A stretch of 64,000 nt of DNA from Vulgatibacter incomptus_A (GCA_040391605.1 JBEBXK010000002.1:144694-208693); one strand, 5' to 3'; numbered from the stretch's first letter, positions 1 through 8,793 are shown. Notes: a model not told the origin generated them from the sequence alone. Translations and numbers: made by a program.

Positions 1-769
1 CCTGGGCTGGCGCTTCCCCAACCCCAGGATGGCGGCCCTCTTCCCCCTGGAGCAGATGGGCGAGACCGCCGAGAACGTCGCCGAGCGCTACGGGATCTCT
101 CGGGAAGATCAGGACGCCTTCGCCCTCGAATCCCATCGGCGGGCCGTGGCCGCTACGGAGTCGGGCGCCTTCCGCGACGAGCTCCTGTCGGTGGAGATCC
201 CCCAGCGAAAGGGGCCCGCCCTCCCCTTCGAGCGAGACGAGGGCCCTCGTCCCGACACCACCCTGGAGAAGCTCGCGGCGCTGAAGCCCGCCTTCCGCGA
301 GGGCGGCAGCGTCACCGCCGGGAACTCCTCCACCTTGAATGACGGCGCCGCCGCCCTCCTCCTCGCGTCAGCCGACGCAGCACACGTCCTTGGCCTCACG
401 CCGCTGGCCCGCTTCGTCGGCGGCGCCTCCGCCGGCGTCGATCCCCGCTACATGGGCATCGGCCCCGTACCCGCCACCCGCAAGCTCCTCACCCGCGTCG
501 GCGTCTCCGTAACCGATCTCGACCGCATCGAGCTCAACGAGGCCTTCGCCGCCCAGGGCCTCGCCTGCATGCGCGAGCTCGGCCTCCCCGCCGACAGAGT
601 CAACGTCAACGGCGGCGCCATCGCCCTGGGCCACCCCCTCGGTGCCTCCGGCGCCCGCATCCTCGCTACCCTCGTTCACGAGCTCCGCCGCAGCGGCGGC
701 CGCTACGGCCTCGCCACCATGTGCGTCGGCGTGGGCCAAGGCGCCTCCGCCCTCCTCGAACGCACCTGA
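1..769 (+). CDS. thiolase (acetyl-CoA acetyltransferase / 3-oxoadipyl-CoA thiolase type), 5'-truncated
   Basis: Condenses or cleaves 3-ketoacyl-CoA with CoA as last step of beta-oxidation or aromatic-acid degradation. The frame is open to the left edge (first full codon at 2), so about 255 C-terminal residues are visible and the real start lies outside. The C-terminal thiolase signatures are present: NEAFAAQ, the catalytic His in GHPLGASG (45 residues from the end) and the catalytic Cys in CVGVGQG (15 from the end). The phrases WRFPNPRM and MGIGPVPATRK recall the PaaJ/PcaF branch, but substrate cannot be decided. It lies upstream of an aldehyde dehydrogenase and an enoyl-CoA hydratase on the same strand, consistent with acyl-CoA catabolism. 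The 340-bp gap behind it suggests a separate transcript. Confidence 0.9.
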   Translation, partial: LGWRFPNPRMAALFPLEQMGETAENVAERYGISREDQDAFALESHRRAVAATESGAFRDELLSVEIPQRKGPALPFERDEGPRPDTTLEKLAALKPAFREGGSVTAGNSSTLNDGAAALLLASADAAHVLGLTPLARFVGGASAGVDPRYMGIGPVPATRKLLTRVGVSVTDLDRIELNEAFAAQGLACMRELGLPADRVNVNGGAIALGHPLGASGARILATLVHELRRSGGRYGLATMCVGVGQGASALLERT

Positions 770-929
770 TGGGGCGGCCTGATTCATGAGCCGGAATCTC
801 CAGGACTTAGGCCAGCGCCGTCCGCGAGAGACCGCGAGCACATGAATTTTCCCGGCGAATTCCATGTCGACTATCGCGAAGGGAAAAGGTCAATCACCTC
901 TTGCCTTCGGGACGATGAGATTCCGGATC

Positions 930-950
930 GGCGCAAGTCGGGCTTGCGCC
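930..950. terminator. GC-rich hairpin in the 770-1109 intergenic gap
   Basis: An 8-bp perfect stem GGCGCAAG / CTTGCGCC with a 5-nt loop. There is no T-tract, so it may be an attenuator or a Rho-dependent end rather than an intrinsic terminator. Apart from this hairpin I see no gene or clear promoter in the 340 bp between the thiolase and the aldehyde dehydrogenase. Confidence 0.3.
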
Positions 951-1109
951 CAGGTGCGGCTCCCTTCGCTTCAACGACTGCGAATGAGCCGAATCGACGG
1001 CTGAGGGCGCAAGCTTGTAGAGCGCTTGGGTGGCGGGGGCGTGCCGCTTGGGATAAGACCGCTGGTTCGCGGCGCGGTCGGTCTTTCCTTGGCGCCGCCC
1101 GAGGAGAAT

Positions 1110-2588
1110 ATGGCTCTGAAGCTCCAGCATGGGAAGCTGCCGGCGGGGAAGGTGCTCATCGGCGGGAGGGCCGTCGAGGGACGGTCGAAGACGGCGATCG
1201 AGGTGGTCTATCCGGGGACGGGGGAGCGGGTGGCCTCGTTCCAGGGCGCGTCGGCGGAGGACGTCGATTCGGCGGTGAAGATCGCGCGGCAGGCCCTGAC
1301 GCAGGGGCCGTGGACGACGAAGATCGCGCCGGCGGAGCGATCGCGGATCCTGTGGCGGCTGTCGGAGCTGATGGGGGAGCACGCCGCCGAGCTGGCGGAG
1401 CTGGAGACGGTCGACACCGGCAAGCCGATCGGCGAGACGACCGGGATCGAGATCCCGCTCTCGGCGGAGATCTACCAATACTTCGCGGGGTGGGCGACGA
1501 AGATCCATGGCGAGACGATCCCGGCGCGTCCGGGCCTGATGAACTTCACCTTGCGTGAGCCGGTGGGCGTGGTGGGCGTGATCACGCCGTGGAACTTCCC
1601 GCTGTTGATGTCCACGTGGAAGATCGCGGCGGCGCTGGCCTGCGGCAACGTGGTGATTCACAAGCCGTCGGAGATGACCACGCTGACGGCGCTGCGGATG
1701 GGAGAGCTGGCCCTGGAGGCGGGGCTGCCCGAGGGGGTGCTCCAGGTGCTCCCCGGCACCGGCCCCGAGGCCGGCGACGCCATGGTGAAGCACGCGGGCA
1801 TCGACAAGATCAGCTTCACGGGATCGACGGCGGTGGGCCAGCGGATCATGCGGGAGGCGGCCGGCAGCATGAAGCGCCTCACCTTGGAGCTCGGCGGCAA
1901 GAGCCCCAACGTGGTCTTCGCCGACGCCGATATGGACGCCGCCGTGCGAGGGGCGGTCAACGGCATCTTCTACAACAAGGGTGAGGTCTGCTCGGCGGGC
2001 TCGCGCCTCCTGATCGAGCGTAGCGTCAAAGACGAGTTCCTGGAGAAGGTGATCGCCAGGGCCGAGAGGCTGGTGGCGTCCCAGGGAGATCCGCTCTCGT
2101 CGAAGACGCGGCTGGGTCCCCAGGTCTCCCAGGTGCAGATGGACAAGATCCTGGGCTACATCGCCAAGGGGCAGGAGGAGGGGGCGAAGCTCCTTTTCGG
2201 CGGCGAGCGCAATACAGATGCCGGGGCCGGCTTCTTCGTGAAGCCCACGATCTTCGACGAGGTCTCGAACGAGATGACCATCGCCAGGGAGGAGATCTTC
2301 GGGCCGGTGGTGGCGACGATCGCCTTCGACTCGGTGGAGGAGGCGGCGGTGCTGGGCAACACCAGCGATTACGGCTTGGCAGCCGGCGTCTGGACCAAGG
2401 ACATCAAGAAGGCGCTGCGCACCGCCAAGGCGCTGCGGGCCGGCACGGTTTGGGTGAACGCCTTCAACCTCTTCGACGCGGCGATGCCCTTCGGCGGGTT
2501 CAAGGCGTCGGGTTTTGGTCGTGAGCTGGGGGCGCACGCCATCGACAGCTACACCGAGGTGAAGACTGTCTGGGTGGACCTGACGTAG
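1110..2588 (+). CDS. NAD(P)+-dependent aldehyde dehydrogenase
   Basis: Oxidises an aldehyde to the carboxylic acid in the cytoplasm. The protein has 492 residues, normal for the ALDH superfamily. Visible landmarks are the cofactor-binding stretch TPWNFPLLMSTWKIAAALA, the general base Glu260 in LELGGKSP and the catalytic Cys294 in GEVCSAGSR. The ATG at 1110 is chosen because GAGGAG (1101-1106) sits three bases upstream and the alternative in-frame start at 1026 adds a low-complexity leader. It resembles betaine/aromatic aldehyde dehydrogenases, but the substrate is unknown. A strong inverted repeat follows its stop codon (2595-2633), separating it from the next gene. Confidence 0.92.
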   Translation: MALKLQHGKLPAGKVLIGGRAVEGRSKTAIEVVYPGTGERVASFQGASAEDVDSAVKIARQALTQGPWTTKIAPAERSRILWRLSELMGEHAAELAELETVDTGKPIGETTGIEIPLSAEIYQYFAGWATKIHGETIPARPGLMNFTLREPVGVVGVITPWNFPLLMSTWKIAAALACGNVVIHKPSEMTTLTALRMGELALEAGLPEGVLQVLPGTGPEAGDAMVKHAGIDKISFTGSTAVGQRIMREAAGSMKRLTLELGGKSPNVVFADADMDAAVRGAVNGIFYNKGEVCSAGSRLLIERSVKDEFLEKVIARAERLVASQGDPLSSKTRLGPQVSQVQMDKILGYIAKGQEEGAKLLFGGERNTDAGAGFFVKPTIFDEVSNEMTIAREEIFGPVVATIAFDSVEEAAVLGNTSDYGLAAGVWTKDIKKALRTAKALRAGTVWVNAFNLFDAAMPFGGFKASGFGRELGAHAIDSYTEVKTVWVDLT

Positions 2589-2594
2589 GGGAAG

Positions 2595-2633
2595 GGTGTC
2601 GAATGGGGGTCTTTCCACCGACGATTCGACACC
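2595..2633. repeat. perfect 10-bp inverted repeat between ALDH and enoyl-CoA hydratase
   Basis: Arms GGTGTCGAAT (2595-2604) and ATTCGACACC (2624-2633) are perfect complements around a 19-base spacer. It can fold as a hairpin in the RNA or act as an operator in front of the enoyl-CoA hydratase gene. No T-tract follows, so an intrinsic terminator is less likely. Confidence 0.5.
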
Positions 2634-2738
2634 GACCACCTGGCCATCTTGTTTCGCTCTTCGTCGAGATCCAGGAGGAAGAGCTTCTTTTTTCAAGGGC
2701 GTCCGGCCCCTGGCCCGGGCGCCCTGCAAGGAGTCGAC

Positions 2739-3563
2739 TTGAGCAGCCGCGATTGGACCCAGCCCTCCACCGATCCCCTCGTCACCTACCGCAGCGAGGG
2801 TGGCGTCGCCGTGCTCACGCTGCAGGATCCGCCGGCGAACGCGTACTCGTATCCGATGTTCCGGCAGCTCGACGACGCGATCCTGCGGGCCCGCTTCGAT
2901 CCCGACACCCACGTGATCGTGATCACGGGGGCCGGCGAGCGGATGTTCTGTGCCGGCGCGAACATCGAGATGCTCAAGGCGGTGGATCCGTATTTCAAAT
3001 ACAACTTCTGCCTCCACGCCAATGAGACGCTCAACCGCCTGGAGCAGACGCCCAAGCTGGTGATCGCGGCGCTCAACGGACATTGCGTGGGCGGCGGCCT
3101 CGAGATCGCCATGGCCGCGGATCTGCGGGTCGCCCGGGCAGGTGGCGGCAAGCTGGGCCTCCCCGAGGTGAACCTGGGGGTGCTCCCCGGCACCGGCGGG
3201 ACCCAGCGCCTCGCGCGGCTGGTCGGGAAATCCAAGGCGATCGAGTGGATGATCGAGGGCTTGAGCCTCTCCTTCGAAGAGGGCCGTGACACCGGGCTGG
3301 TGAACAAGCTCTTCGAGGCTTCGGACGCGGCGGGCTTCCACTCGCAGGTGCTCGACTACGCCAAGCGCTTCGTACCGCCTGGCCGCGCCTCCAAGGCTGT
3401 CGGCGGGATCAAGCGTGCGGTGCAGTCGGGGTTGGAGATGAGCTTCGAGAGCGGCCTCGCTTTGGAGCGGGAGCTGCAGCAGCAGCTCTTCCAGAGCGAC
3501 GACGCCAAGGAGGGCTTCCAGGCCTTCCTGGAGAAGCGGGCGCCCTCGTTCAAAGGGCGATAG
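2739..3563 (+). CDS. enoyl-CoA hydratase/isomerase family protein
   Basis: Crotonase-fold enzyme hydrating 2-enoyl-CoA in beta-oxidation. The TTG at 2739 is chosen since AAGGAG (2729-2734) is ideally spaced; this gives 274 residues, whereas an in-frame ATG at 2649 would add an unlikely Ser/Arg-rich leader. The oxyanion-hole segment CAGANIEML is present, and the two catalytic glutamates are visible in GGGLEIAMAADLRVA and LPEVNLGVLPGTGG. The insertion YFKYNF after the CAG segment differs from the second hydratase in this window, so the two are not recent duplicates. It may be a PaaF- or FadB-like hydratase; exact substrate is not readable. Confidence 0.9.
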   Translation: MSSRDWTQPSTDPLVTYRSEGGVAVLTLQDPPANAYSYPMFRQLDDAILRARFDPDTHVIVITGAGERMFCAGANIEMLKAVDPYFKYNFCLHANETLNRLEQTPKLVIAALNGHCVGGGLEIAMAADLRVARAGGGKLGLPEVNLGVLPGTGGTQRLARLVGKSKAIEWMIEGLSLSFEEGRDTGLVNKLFEASDAAGFHSQVLDYAKRFVPPGRASKAVGGIKRAVQSGLEMSFESGLALERELQQQLFQSDDAKEGFQAFLEKRAPSFKGR

Positions 3564-3635
3564 CGCCGGCTCCTCCAGAACGACGCCCCGGAAGATCGAT
3601 TGCGGCCGCTCTCAGGGATCGCTAGGAGATGCGCC

Positions 3636-4133
3636 ATGGAGATCTCCGATCAGCCGAAGCCCGCCCGCGAGTCGATCACCGAGATGACCGAGATCGTGCT
3701 CCCCTCCGACGGCAACGCCCTCGGCACCGCCTTCGGCGGCAGAGTGATGCAGTGGATCGACGTCTGCGCCGCCATCGCGTCGATGCGCCACTGCCGCAAG
3801 GTGGTGGTCACCGCGTCGATGGACGAGCTCCACTTCCACGCGCCGATGCGGGTGGGAGAGGTGGCTCATCTCAAGAGCCGGGTGAACGCCGCCTTCAAGC
3901 ATTCGCTGGAGATCGGGGTCGAGGTCTACAGCGAGGAGCCGATCACCGGCGAGCGACGTCATACCTGCTCCGCCCTCCTCACCTTCGCCGCCCTCGACGC
4001 CGACGGAAGGCCGACCACGGTGCCGCCGCTCCTCCTGGAGACCCAGGAGGAGCGCGACGCCCACGAGGCGGCGGAGGTCCGACGCAAGCAGCGGCTGATC
4101 AACCGCCGCCGTACAGCGCCCCCGGACGTCTGA
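3636..4133 (+). CDS. hotdog-fold acyl-CoA thioesterase
   Basis: Hydrolyses acyl-CoA to free acid and CoA, buffering the CoA pool. The protein has 165 residues, matching the YciA/BFIT-like acyl-CoA hydrolases. The hotdog core is clear: GNALGTAFGGRVMQWID, where Asn and Asp correspond to the family's active-site region, then the DELHFHAPMRVGE strand-turn. TAGGAG at 3623-3628 supports the ATG at 3636. It ends with a basic tail (RRKQRLINRRR). It follows the hydratase by 72 bp on the same strand and probably shares its transcript. Confidence 0.88.
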   Translation: MEISDQPKPARESITEMTEIVLPSDGNALGTAFGGRVMQWIDVCAAIASMRHCRKVVVTASMDELHFHAPMRVGEVAHLKSRVNAAFKHSLEIGVEVYSEEPITGERRHTCSALLTFAALDADGRPTTVPPLLLETQEERDAHEAAEVRRKQRLINRRRTAPPDV

Positions 4134-4197
4134 TGGGCTGGTGGGGCGTTTTGCTTCCGTCGCGGCTCGTGGGATGATCGGCGCGAGGCGAGCGCGG

Positions 4198-5223
4198 ATG
4201 GCAGGTACCAGTCGTTTGAAGAGCTATCGGGAGGGTTCGGGCGTCGATCCGTGGATCGGCCGATCGCTCGAGGAGCGCTATTTCGTCGTCGAGAGGTTGG
4301 GGGCGGGATCGGCGGGGCGGGTCTATCGGGCCATCGAGTCTCCCGGCGGGCGCGAGGTGGCGCTGAAGATCCTGGAGGAGCCGGATGGGGACGACGCTGC
4401 CTTCCGCGAGGCCTTCGAGGCGAGGACGGCCGCGATCTTCGGACTCGAGCATCCCAACATCGCGAGCATCTTCGACTTCGGCCGCGTCGGCGACGGGACC
4501 TACTACGTGGCGATGGAGCGGCTGGAGGGGCGCACCCTGGAGGAGCTCCTGCGGGAAAAGGGCGCCCTCTCCATGGCCAGCCTGCAGCCCATCGCGATCC
4601 AGCTCGCCCGCGCCATCGCCGCGGCACACGACCACGGGCTGGTCCACCGCGACCTCAAGCCGAGCAACGTCTTCCTCGTGTCGGACGGCGGGGAAGAGCA
4701 GGTGAAGCTCCTGGACTTCGGCATCGCGGAGCCGGCCATGCCGAGCGCGGCGGAGGCGTCGGGCGTCTTCCACGGATCTCCCGCCTATATCGCGCCGGGG
4801 CAGGCCCGGGGCGAGGGCCCTGATCCCCTCGACGACGTCTACAGCCTCGGTGTGATCCTCTACGAGATGGCCTGTGGTCGCCCGCCCTTCGAGGCGCCCT
4901 CGGCCATCGGGGTGATCTTGCAGCATCTGGACGAGGTCCCGAAGCCGCCCCGGATGATCGATCGCAGGATCCCGCCCGCCCTCGAGGTCGCGATCCTGCG
5001 GGCGCTGGAGAAGGAGCGACCTCGCCGCTTTCGATCGATGGATGAGCTCGTGGCGGCGCTGGAGGCGATCGGCGGCGAGACGCGGCCTGAGGAGACTGCA
5101 CCTGACCGGAGGCCTCGCGCCCGGGGCAAGGGGTGGATCTGGGCGGCTCTGCTCGCGTCGTCTGTGGCGGCGCTGGCCTGGCTCCGATCGTTGGCTTCCC
5201 TTCGCGCCGCAGTGGGAGAGTGA
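4198..5223 (+). CDS. eukaryote-like Ser/Thr protein kinase with C-terminal membrane segment
   Basis: PknB-type (Hanks) kinase that phosphorylates proteins on Ser/Thr, anchored to the inner membrane. Glycine-rich loop GAGSAGRV, VALKIL lysine, HRDLKPSN (His about residue 150) and DFG (about 173) are intact, so catalysis is likely. The APE motif reads APGQ (Gly201), losing the glutamate that normally bridges to the C-lobe. One hydrophobic segment (WIWAALLASSVAALAWL) lies just before the C-terminus, leaving almost nothing outside the membrane, shorter than most myxobacterial relatives. Start at 4198 is preferred (GAGG upstream); ATG 4174 or GTG 4141 are possible. It begins 65 bp after the thioesterase gene. 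Confidence 0.9.
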   Translation: MAGTSRLKSYREGSGVDPWIGRSLEERYFVVERLGAGSAGRVYRAIESPGGREVALKILEEPDGDDAAFREAFEARTAAIFGLEHPNIASIFDFGRVGDGTYYVAMERLEGRTLEELLREKGALSMASLQPIAIQLARAIAAAHDHGLVHRDLKPSNVFLVSDGGEEQVKLLDFGIAEPAMPSAAEASGVFHGSPAYIAPGQARGEGPDPLDDVYSLGVILYEMACGRPPFEAPSAIGVILQHLDEVPKPPRMIDRRIPPALEVAILRALEKERPRRFRSMDELVAALEAIGGETRPEETAPDRRPRARGKGWIWAALLASSVAALAWLRSLASLRAAVGE

Positions 5224-5343
5224 CGCGCGAGGGCGGCGATCGGTCTTCGGCTTCAACTGCGGGCGTGCGGTCGTCTATTCGGGGGCCGGGTCGCCCGAGT
5301 CCGCCGGCGCGGCACGACTGCTTCCGCCCGTCCTCCCCCCGCG

Positions 5344-6447
5344 TCAGAGGCCGGCGGGATCCAGGAGGACGATCGAGCCGTCCGAGGTCGCCACGATGAA
5401 GCGTCCGCCCACGTGAGCGACGGCGACGGCCTCGTAGAGGCGATCGTCGTGGCGTAGGGCCCGGAAGCTGCGGGCTCCGTCGGTGGTCAGGTAGGCCGTG
5501 CCTTCTTCGCGGGCGATGACCAGGCCGACCTCTGCGTCTCGGAAGTCAACGAGGGTCTCACCCGTGGTCTCGAAGACGGGATCCCAGCTCTCGCCGTCGT
5601 CGCGGGAGGCGTAGAGGGCGGAGGCGGGGCGGGCGGGGCGGCCGGGGCCTGGCAGGCGATCGGCCCAGCGCTCGATCGCGATCTGGATGCCGTCGAAGTC
5701 GGCGCCGAAGCGTCGGGAGTCGGGGAGCCGCCGGAAGCTCCTACCGCCGTCGGTGGATCGCCACGCCCTCGTGTCCACCGAGGCGAAGGTGACGATCCCG
5801 CCGTCCGTCTGGAGGAGGAGGCGATCGCCGAGGAAGCCCTTGGCCTCACCCAGGGCCTCGACGTCTCCCGCTGAGGTGACGGAGTATAGAACTGTTTGTA
5901 TCACCCGCGGCAGACGCATCGGATCGGCGGGACGATCGAAGCGATGGGCCAGGAGGACCAGCCTCCCATCCCTGCTGGCAGCGTCGACCATCGAGGGTTG
6001 CTCCCGCCCCGCCGGGTTGGAAGCGGCGATGCCGTCGCCCACCCGCACGGGCGGTGATCCCGGGGAGAGCGAGTGGATTCCGCCGTCGTCGGAGGCGACC
6101 AGATAGCCTCCGTCGCTGCCTCGGGCCACCGCGACGGCTCGGGCCGGGAGCTCGCCGGTGAGTGGCCAGCGCACGCCGCCATCCTCGGTGCAGACCACCG
6201 TAGCGCCCCCCAGGGCACAGGCGCTCTCGTCGTCAATCGCGACCAGGGTGTCGATCCGCTCCAGTGGGAGGCGGATGGAGTCGGGGGGATCGTCGCCGGC
6301 GGCGGGGCGGATGGCCTCGGTGTGGATCTCGTGGGACGGCGGCGGTTGGGCCGGCCGCCGCCAGAGAAAGGCGAGGAGCGCGCCCACCAGGGCGGCGAGG
6401 GCACACGCGAGGAAGAGCGGCCACGCAGAGCGCTCGATCCTCCCCAT
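5344..6447 (-). CDS. membrane-anchored BNR/Ycf48-like beta-propeller protein
   Basis: Function unknown. The start at 6447 is supported by GGAGGT just upstream and gives 367 residues. Residues about 8-28 (WPLFLACALAALVGALLAFLW) form one uncleaved membrane anchor; the rest is outside. Repeats of the type (S/T)xDGGxSF or RDDGESW, for example RSTDGGRSFRRLP, SRDDGESWDPVF and TTDGARSFRALR, recur every 40-60 residues as in BNR/sialidase and Ycf48/HCF136 propellers, which are sensor- or assembly-type folds. It is convergent with the kinase gene and separated from it by about 120 bp. Confidence 0.7.
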   Translation of the reverse strand: MGRIERSAWPLFLACALAALVGALLAFLWRRPAQPPPSHEIHTEAIRPAAGDDPPDSIRLPLERIDTLVAIDDESACALGGATVVCTEDGGVRWPLTGELPARAVAVARGSDGGYLVASDDGGIHSLSPGSPPVRVGDGIAASNPAGREQPSMVDAASRDGRLVLLAHRFDRPADPMRLPRVIQTVLYSVTSAGDVEALGEAKGFLGDRLLLQTDGGIVTFASVDTRAWRSTDGGRSFRRLPDSRRFGADFDGIQIAIERWADRLPGPGRPARPASALYASRDDGESWDPVFETTGETLVDFRDAEVGLVIAREEGTAYLTTDGARSFRALRHDDRLYEAVAVAHVGGRFIVATSDGSIVLLDPAGL

Positions 6448-6596
6448 GCCTGACCTCCATCGCTTCGTCATCTGCGGAGAAGCTCCTCTCCCTGCCGCCG
6501 CCGTCCCAGCCTCCAACCGGTGGAGCCTCCGGAATGATCCGCGGGCGCCCGCTCGACGCGGAGGCGATCCCCTCTGCCCGATGCACGCGAGAGGTC

Positions 6597-6656
6597 GCTA
6601 CGATCGTTCGCTCGCCTCCAGGTCGGAGAGCTCGCGAGCTCTCCATGAAACGCTCA
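6597..6656 (-). repeat. 3'-end-associated hairpin repeat, copy F
   Basis: Starting at the stop codon of the quinone oxidoreductase-like gene and read on the minus strand, TTGAGCG is followed by the perfect 20-bp palindrome GGAGAGCTCGCGAGCTCTCC (6625-6644). Next comes the core CTGGAGGCGAGCGAACG and then ATCGTAGCG. The core and the CTACG/ATC phrase are shared with the copy at 37931-38036. The palindrome could terminate transcription. Confidence 0.5.
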
Positions 6657-7688
6657 AGGAACGAGCACCACCTTGCCGAATTGCGCGCGGTCGGCGAGGA
6701 GCTCGTGTGCCTGGCGGGCGGCCGAGAGGGGGAGGATCCGATCGATCACCGCCCGCAGCTTGCCCTCGCCCAGGAGCTGCACGATCCGGATCAGATCCCC
6801 CTTGTTGCCCATCGTGGAGCCCAGGAGGGAGAGCCGCCGGTAGAAGAGGTGGCGGAGATCGACCTCGACCTCATATCCGGTGGTGGCACCACAGGTTACC
6901 AGGCGGCCGCCGTTGTCCAGGGCCCGCATGCTGCCGCTCCAGGTGAACTCGCCGACGTGATCGAAGACGACGTCGGCGCCTCGCCTGCCGAGGTGGGCGC
7001 GGGTCTCGGCCACGAAGTCGTGGGTCTCGTAGTTGATGGTGTGGTCGGCCCCCAGCTCCCGGGCCTTGGCCAGCTTTTCGTCGCTGCTGGCTGTGGCGAT
7101 CACCTGGGCGCCGAGGAGCTTGGCGATCTGGATGGCGGCGCTGCCGACGCCGGAGCCTGCGGCGTGGATCAGCACCGCCTCCCCCGGCTGGAGCGCGGCG
7201 CGGCGGACCAGCATCTCCCAGGCGGTGACGAAGACGAGGGGCGCCGCCGCGGCCTCTTCCCAGGAGAGGGCTTCGGGCTTCGGCGTGACGTTGTGGTGGG
7301 GCACGGAGATCAGCTCGGCGTAGCCGCCGTCCACGTGCTCGCCCAGGATCCGATACGAGGGGCAAAAGTTGTCGCGACCGGAGAGGCAGGCCTGGCAGCG
7401 CATGCAGGAGAGCCCAGGCTGTACGATCACCTCGTCGCCGACCGCGACGCCGCGGACGTCCGAGCCCACCGATTCCACCACCCCGGCGATGTCGGCGCCG
7501 AGGACATGGGGCATCTCCACCTGCAACGAGGGCATGCCATTTCGGATGAAGAGGTCCAGGTGGTTCAGGGCGGTGGCCTTCACGCGGACCCGGACTTGTG
7601 ACGAGCGCACCTCGGGCTCCGGGATCTCCGCCTCCTCCAGTACCTCGGGGCCGCCGTGACGGCGAAAGACGACTGCGCGCATCGACAT
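6654..7688 (-). CDS. zinc-type MDR alcohol dehydrogenase / quinone oxidoreductase family
   Basis: NAD(P)H-dependent medium-chain reductase, 344 residues. The N-terminal GroES-like domain carries a structural-zinc cluster (GLSCMRCQACLSGRDNFC), and the Rossmann fold shows AAGSGVGSAAIQIAKLLGA. The first region NHLDLFIRNG and the absence of a catalytic-zinc cysteine there suggest a quinone-oxidoreductase-like or crotonyl-CoA-reductase-like activity rather than classic alcohol oxidation. The ATG at 7688 has AGGAGG nine bases upstream; ATG 7682 is a second option. It is divergent from the enoyl-CoA hydratase gene, with a 249-bp shared upstream region that contains an isolated TTGACA (7855-7860). 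Confidence 0.85.
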   Translation of the reverse strand: MSMRAVVFRRHGGPEVLEEAEIPEPEVRSSQVRVRVKATALNHLDLFIRNGMPSLQVEMPHVLGADIAGVVESVGSDVRGVAVGDEVIVQPGLSCMRCQACLSGRDNFCPSYRILGEHVDGGYAELISVPHHNVTPKPEALSWEEAAAAPLVFVTAWEMLVRRAALQPGEAVLIHAAGSGVGSAAIQIAKLLGAQVIATASSDEKLAKARELGADHTINYETHDFVAETRAHLGRRGADVVFDHVGEFTWSGSMRALDNGGRLVTCGATTGYEVEVDLRHLFYRRLSLLGSTMGNKGDLIRIVQLLGEGKLRAVIDRILPLSAARQAHELLADRAQFGKVVLVP

Positions 7689-7937
7689 GGATCGCTACCT
7701 CCTGAGCCGAGAAGGAAGCACTTTCACCCTGGCCGGGCAACGACGAAGACCGCCCGCCGTCCCGAGCCGATCGTTGGTCCCTGCGACGGGCCGAGGTGCG
7801 CCACTTTCGCCTTCATCCTTGGCTCATATGCGACCCGCATCGTCTCCCGCTGGTTTGACATCGGCCAACCACCGCGGATCGCGTTAGACTGCGCGCCGCG
7901 CGCCCCAAACCAGGGCGCCTCTCCCTGGAGGAAGGCC

Positions 7938-8702
7938 TTGAACGAGACACGCACCATCCGCGTCGAGATCGATGCGGGTGGGATCGCCACCCTGACGATG
8001 AACCGTCCCGAGGTGCGCAACGCCATCAACCTCGAGATGGTCCGGGAGATGAGCGCCGCCCTCGATCGCCTCGGGGAGGACGAGCGGATTCGCGTCCTGA
8101 TCCTGGAGGGCGCCGGGAACAAGGCCTTCGCCGGTGGCGCGGACATCGCGCAGCTACGGGAGCGGCGGACGGCGGACGCGCTCCATCAGGTGAACGCCAG
8201 GCTCTTCCAGCAGATCGAGGACTTCCCCCATCCCACCCTGGCGGCCATCGAAGGCTATGCGCTGGGGGGAGGCTGCGAGATCTCGCTGGCCTGCGATCTG
8301 CGCATCGCCGGGGCGACGGCGAAGCTCGGCTTCCCCGAGGTGGGCCTGGGGATCTTCCCCGCGGCGGGTGGCGCCCATCGGCTCCCGCGGCTGGTCGGGA
8401 TCGGCAAGGCGAAGGAGCTGGTCTTCACCGGGAGGATCATCGGCGCCGAGCAGGCGCTGGCGATCGGCCTGGTGGAGCACGTGGTGGAGGAGGGGCAGGC
8501 CAAGGCCCGGGCGCTGGAGCTCGCCGCCGAGATCGCGAAGAACGGCGGCCTGGCGGTGCGCATCGCCAAGCTCGCGTTCAACGCCATCGCCAGGGGTAGC
8601 GATCCGGAGCCCATCGAGAAGTTGGGGCAGGCGATCCTCTTCGAGTCTCCCGACAAGCTCGAGCGGATGACCGCGTTCCTCGAGAAGCGGCGAGCAAAGT
8701 AG
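7938..8702 (+). CDS. enoyl-CoA hydratase (crotonase family)
   Basis: Hydrates short/medium 2-enoyl-CoA to 3-hydroxyacyl-CoA. The TTG at 7938 follows a near-perfect GGAGGAAGG (7927-7935) and gives 254 residues, typical for a crotonase. Oxyanion-hole segment FAGGADIAQL and both catalytic glutamates (GGGCEISLACDLRIA, FPEVGLGIFPAAGG) are present. It is followed after 91 bp by a 3-hydroxybutyryl-CoA dehydrogenase on the same strand; together they catalyse consecutive beta-oxidation steps and are probably one operon. Confidence 0.92.
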   Translation: MNETRTIRVEIDAGGIATLTMNRPEVRNAINLEMVREMSAALDRLGEDERIRVLILEGAGNKAFAGGADIAQLRERRTADALHQVNARLFQQIEDFPHPTLAAIEGYALGGGCEISLACDLRIAGATAKLGFPEVGLGIFPAAGGAHRLPRLVGIGKAKELVFTGRIIGAEQALAIGLVEHVVEEGQAKARALELAAEIAKNGGLAVRIAKLAFNAIARGSDPEPIEKLGQAILFESPDKLERMTAFLEKRRAK

Positions 8703-8793
8703 CGCAGCCGGCGACCTCGAAGGAGAGGCGCCCGCCGGTCTCTTCATCCTCTTCACGTATCGGGCGCGTTCACTGCGCCGAAGGAGCATCGAG

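Noticed and set aside
842..1558. Open frame starting in the 770-1109 gap
   Set aside because: It overlaps the aldehyde dehydrogenase gene in another frame, has no good ribosome site and a low-complexity Gly/Arg translation.
894..3341. 815-codon minus-strand open frame over the aldehyde dehydrogenase and enoyl-CoA hydratase
   Set aside because: Composition-driven shadow rich in Arg/His/Leu; both plus-strand genes have catalytic motifs and ribosome sites.
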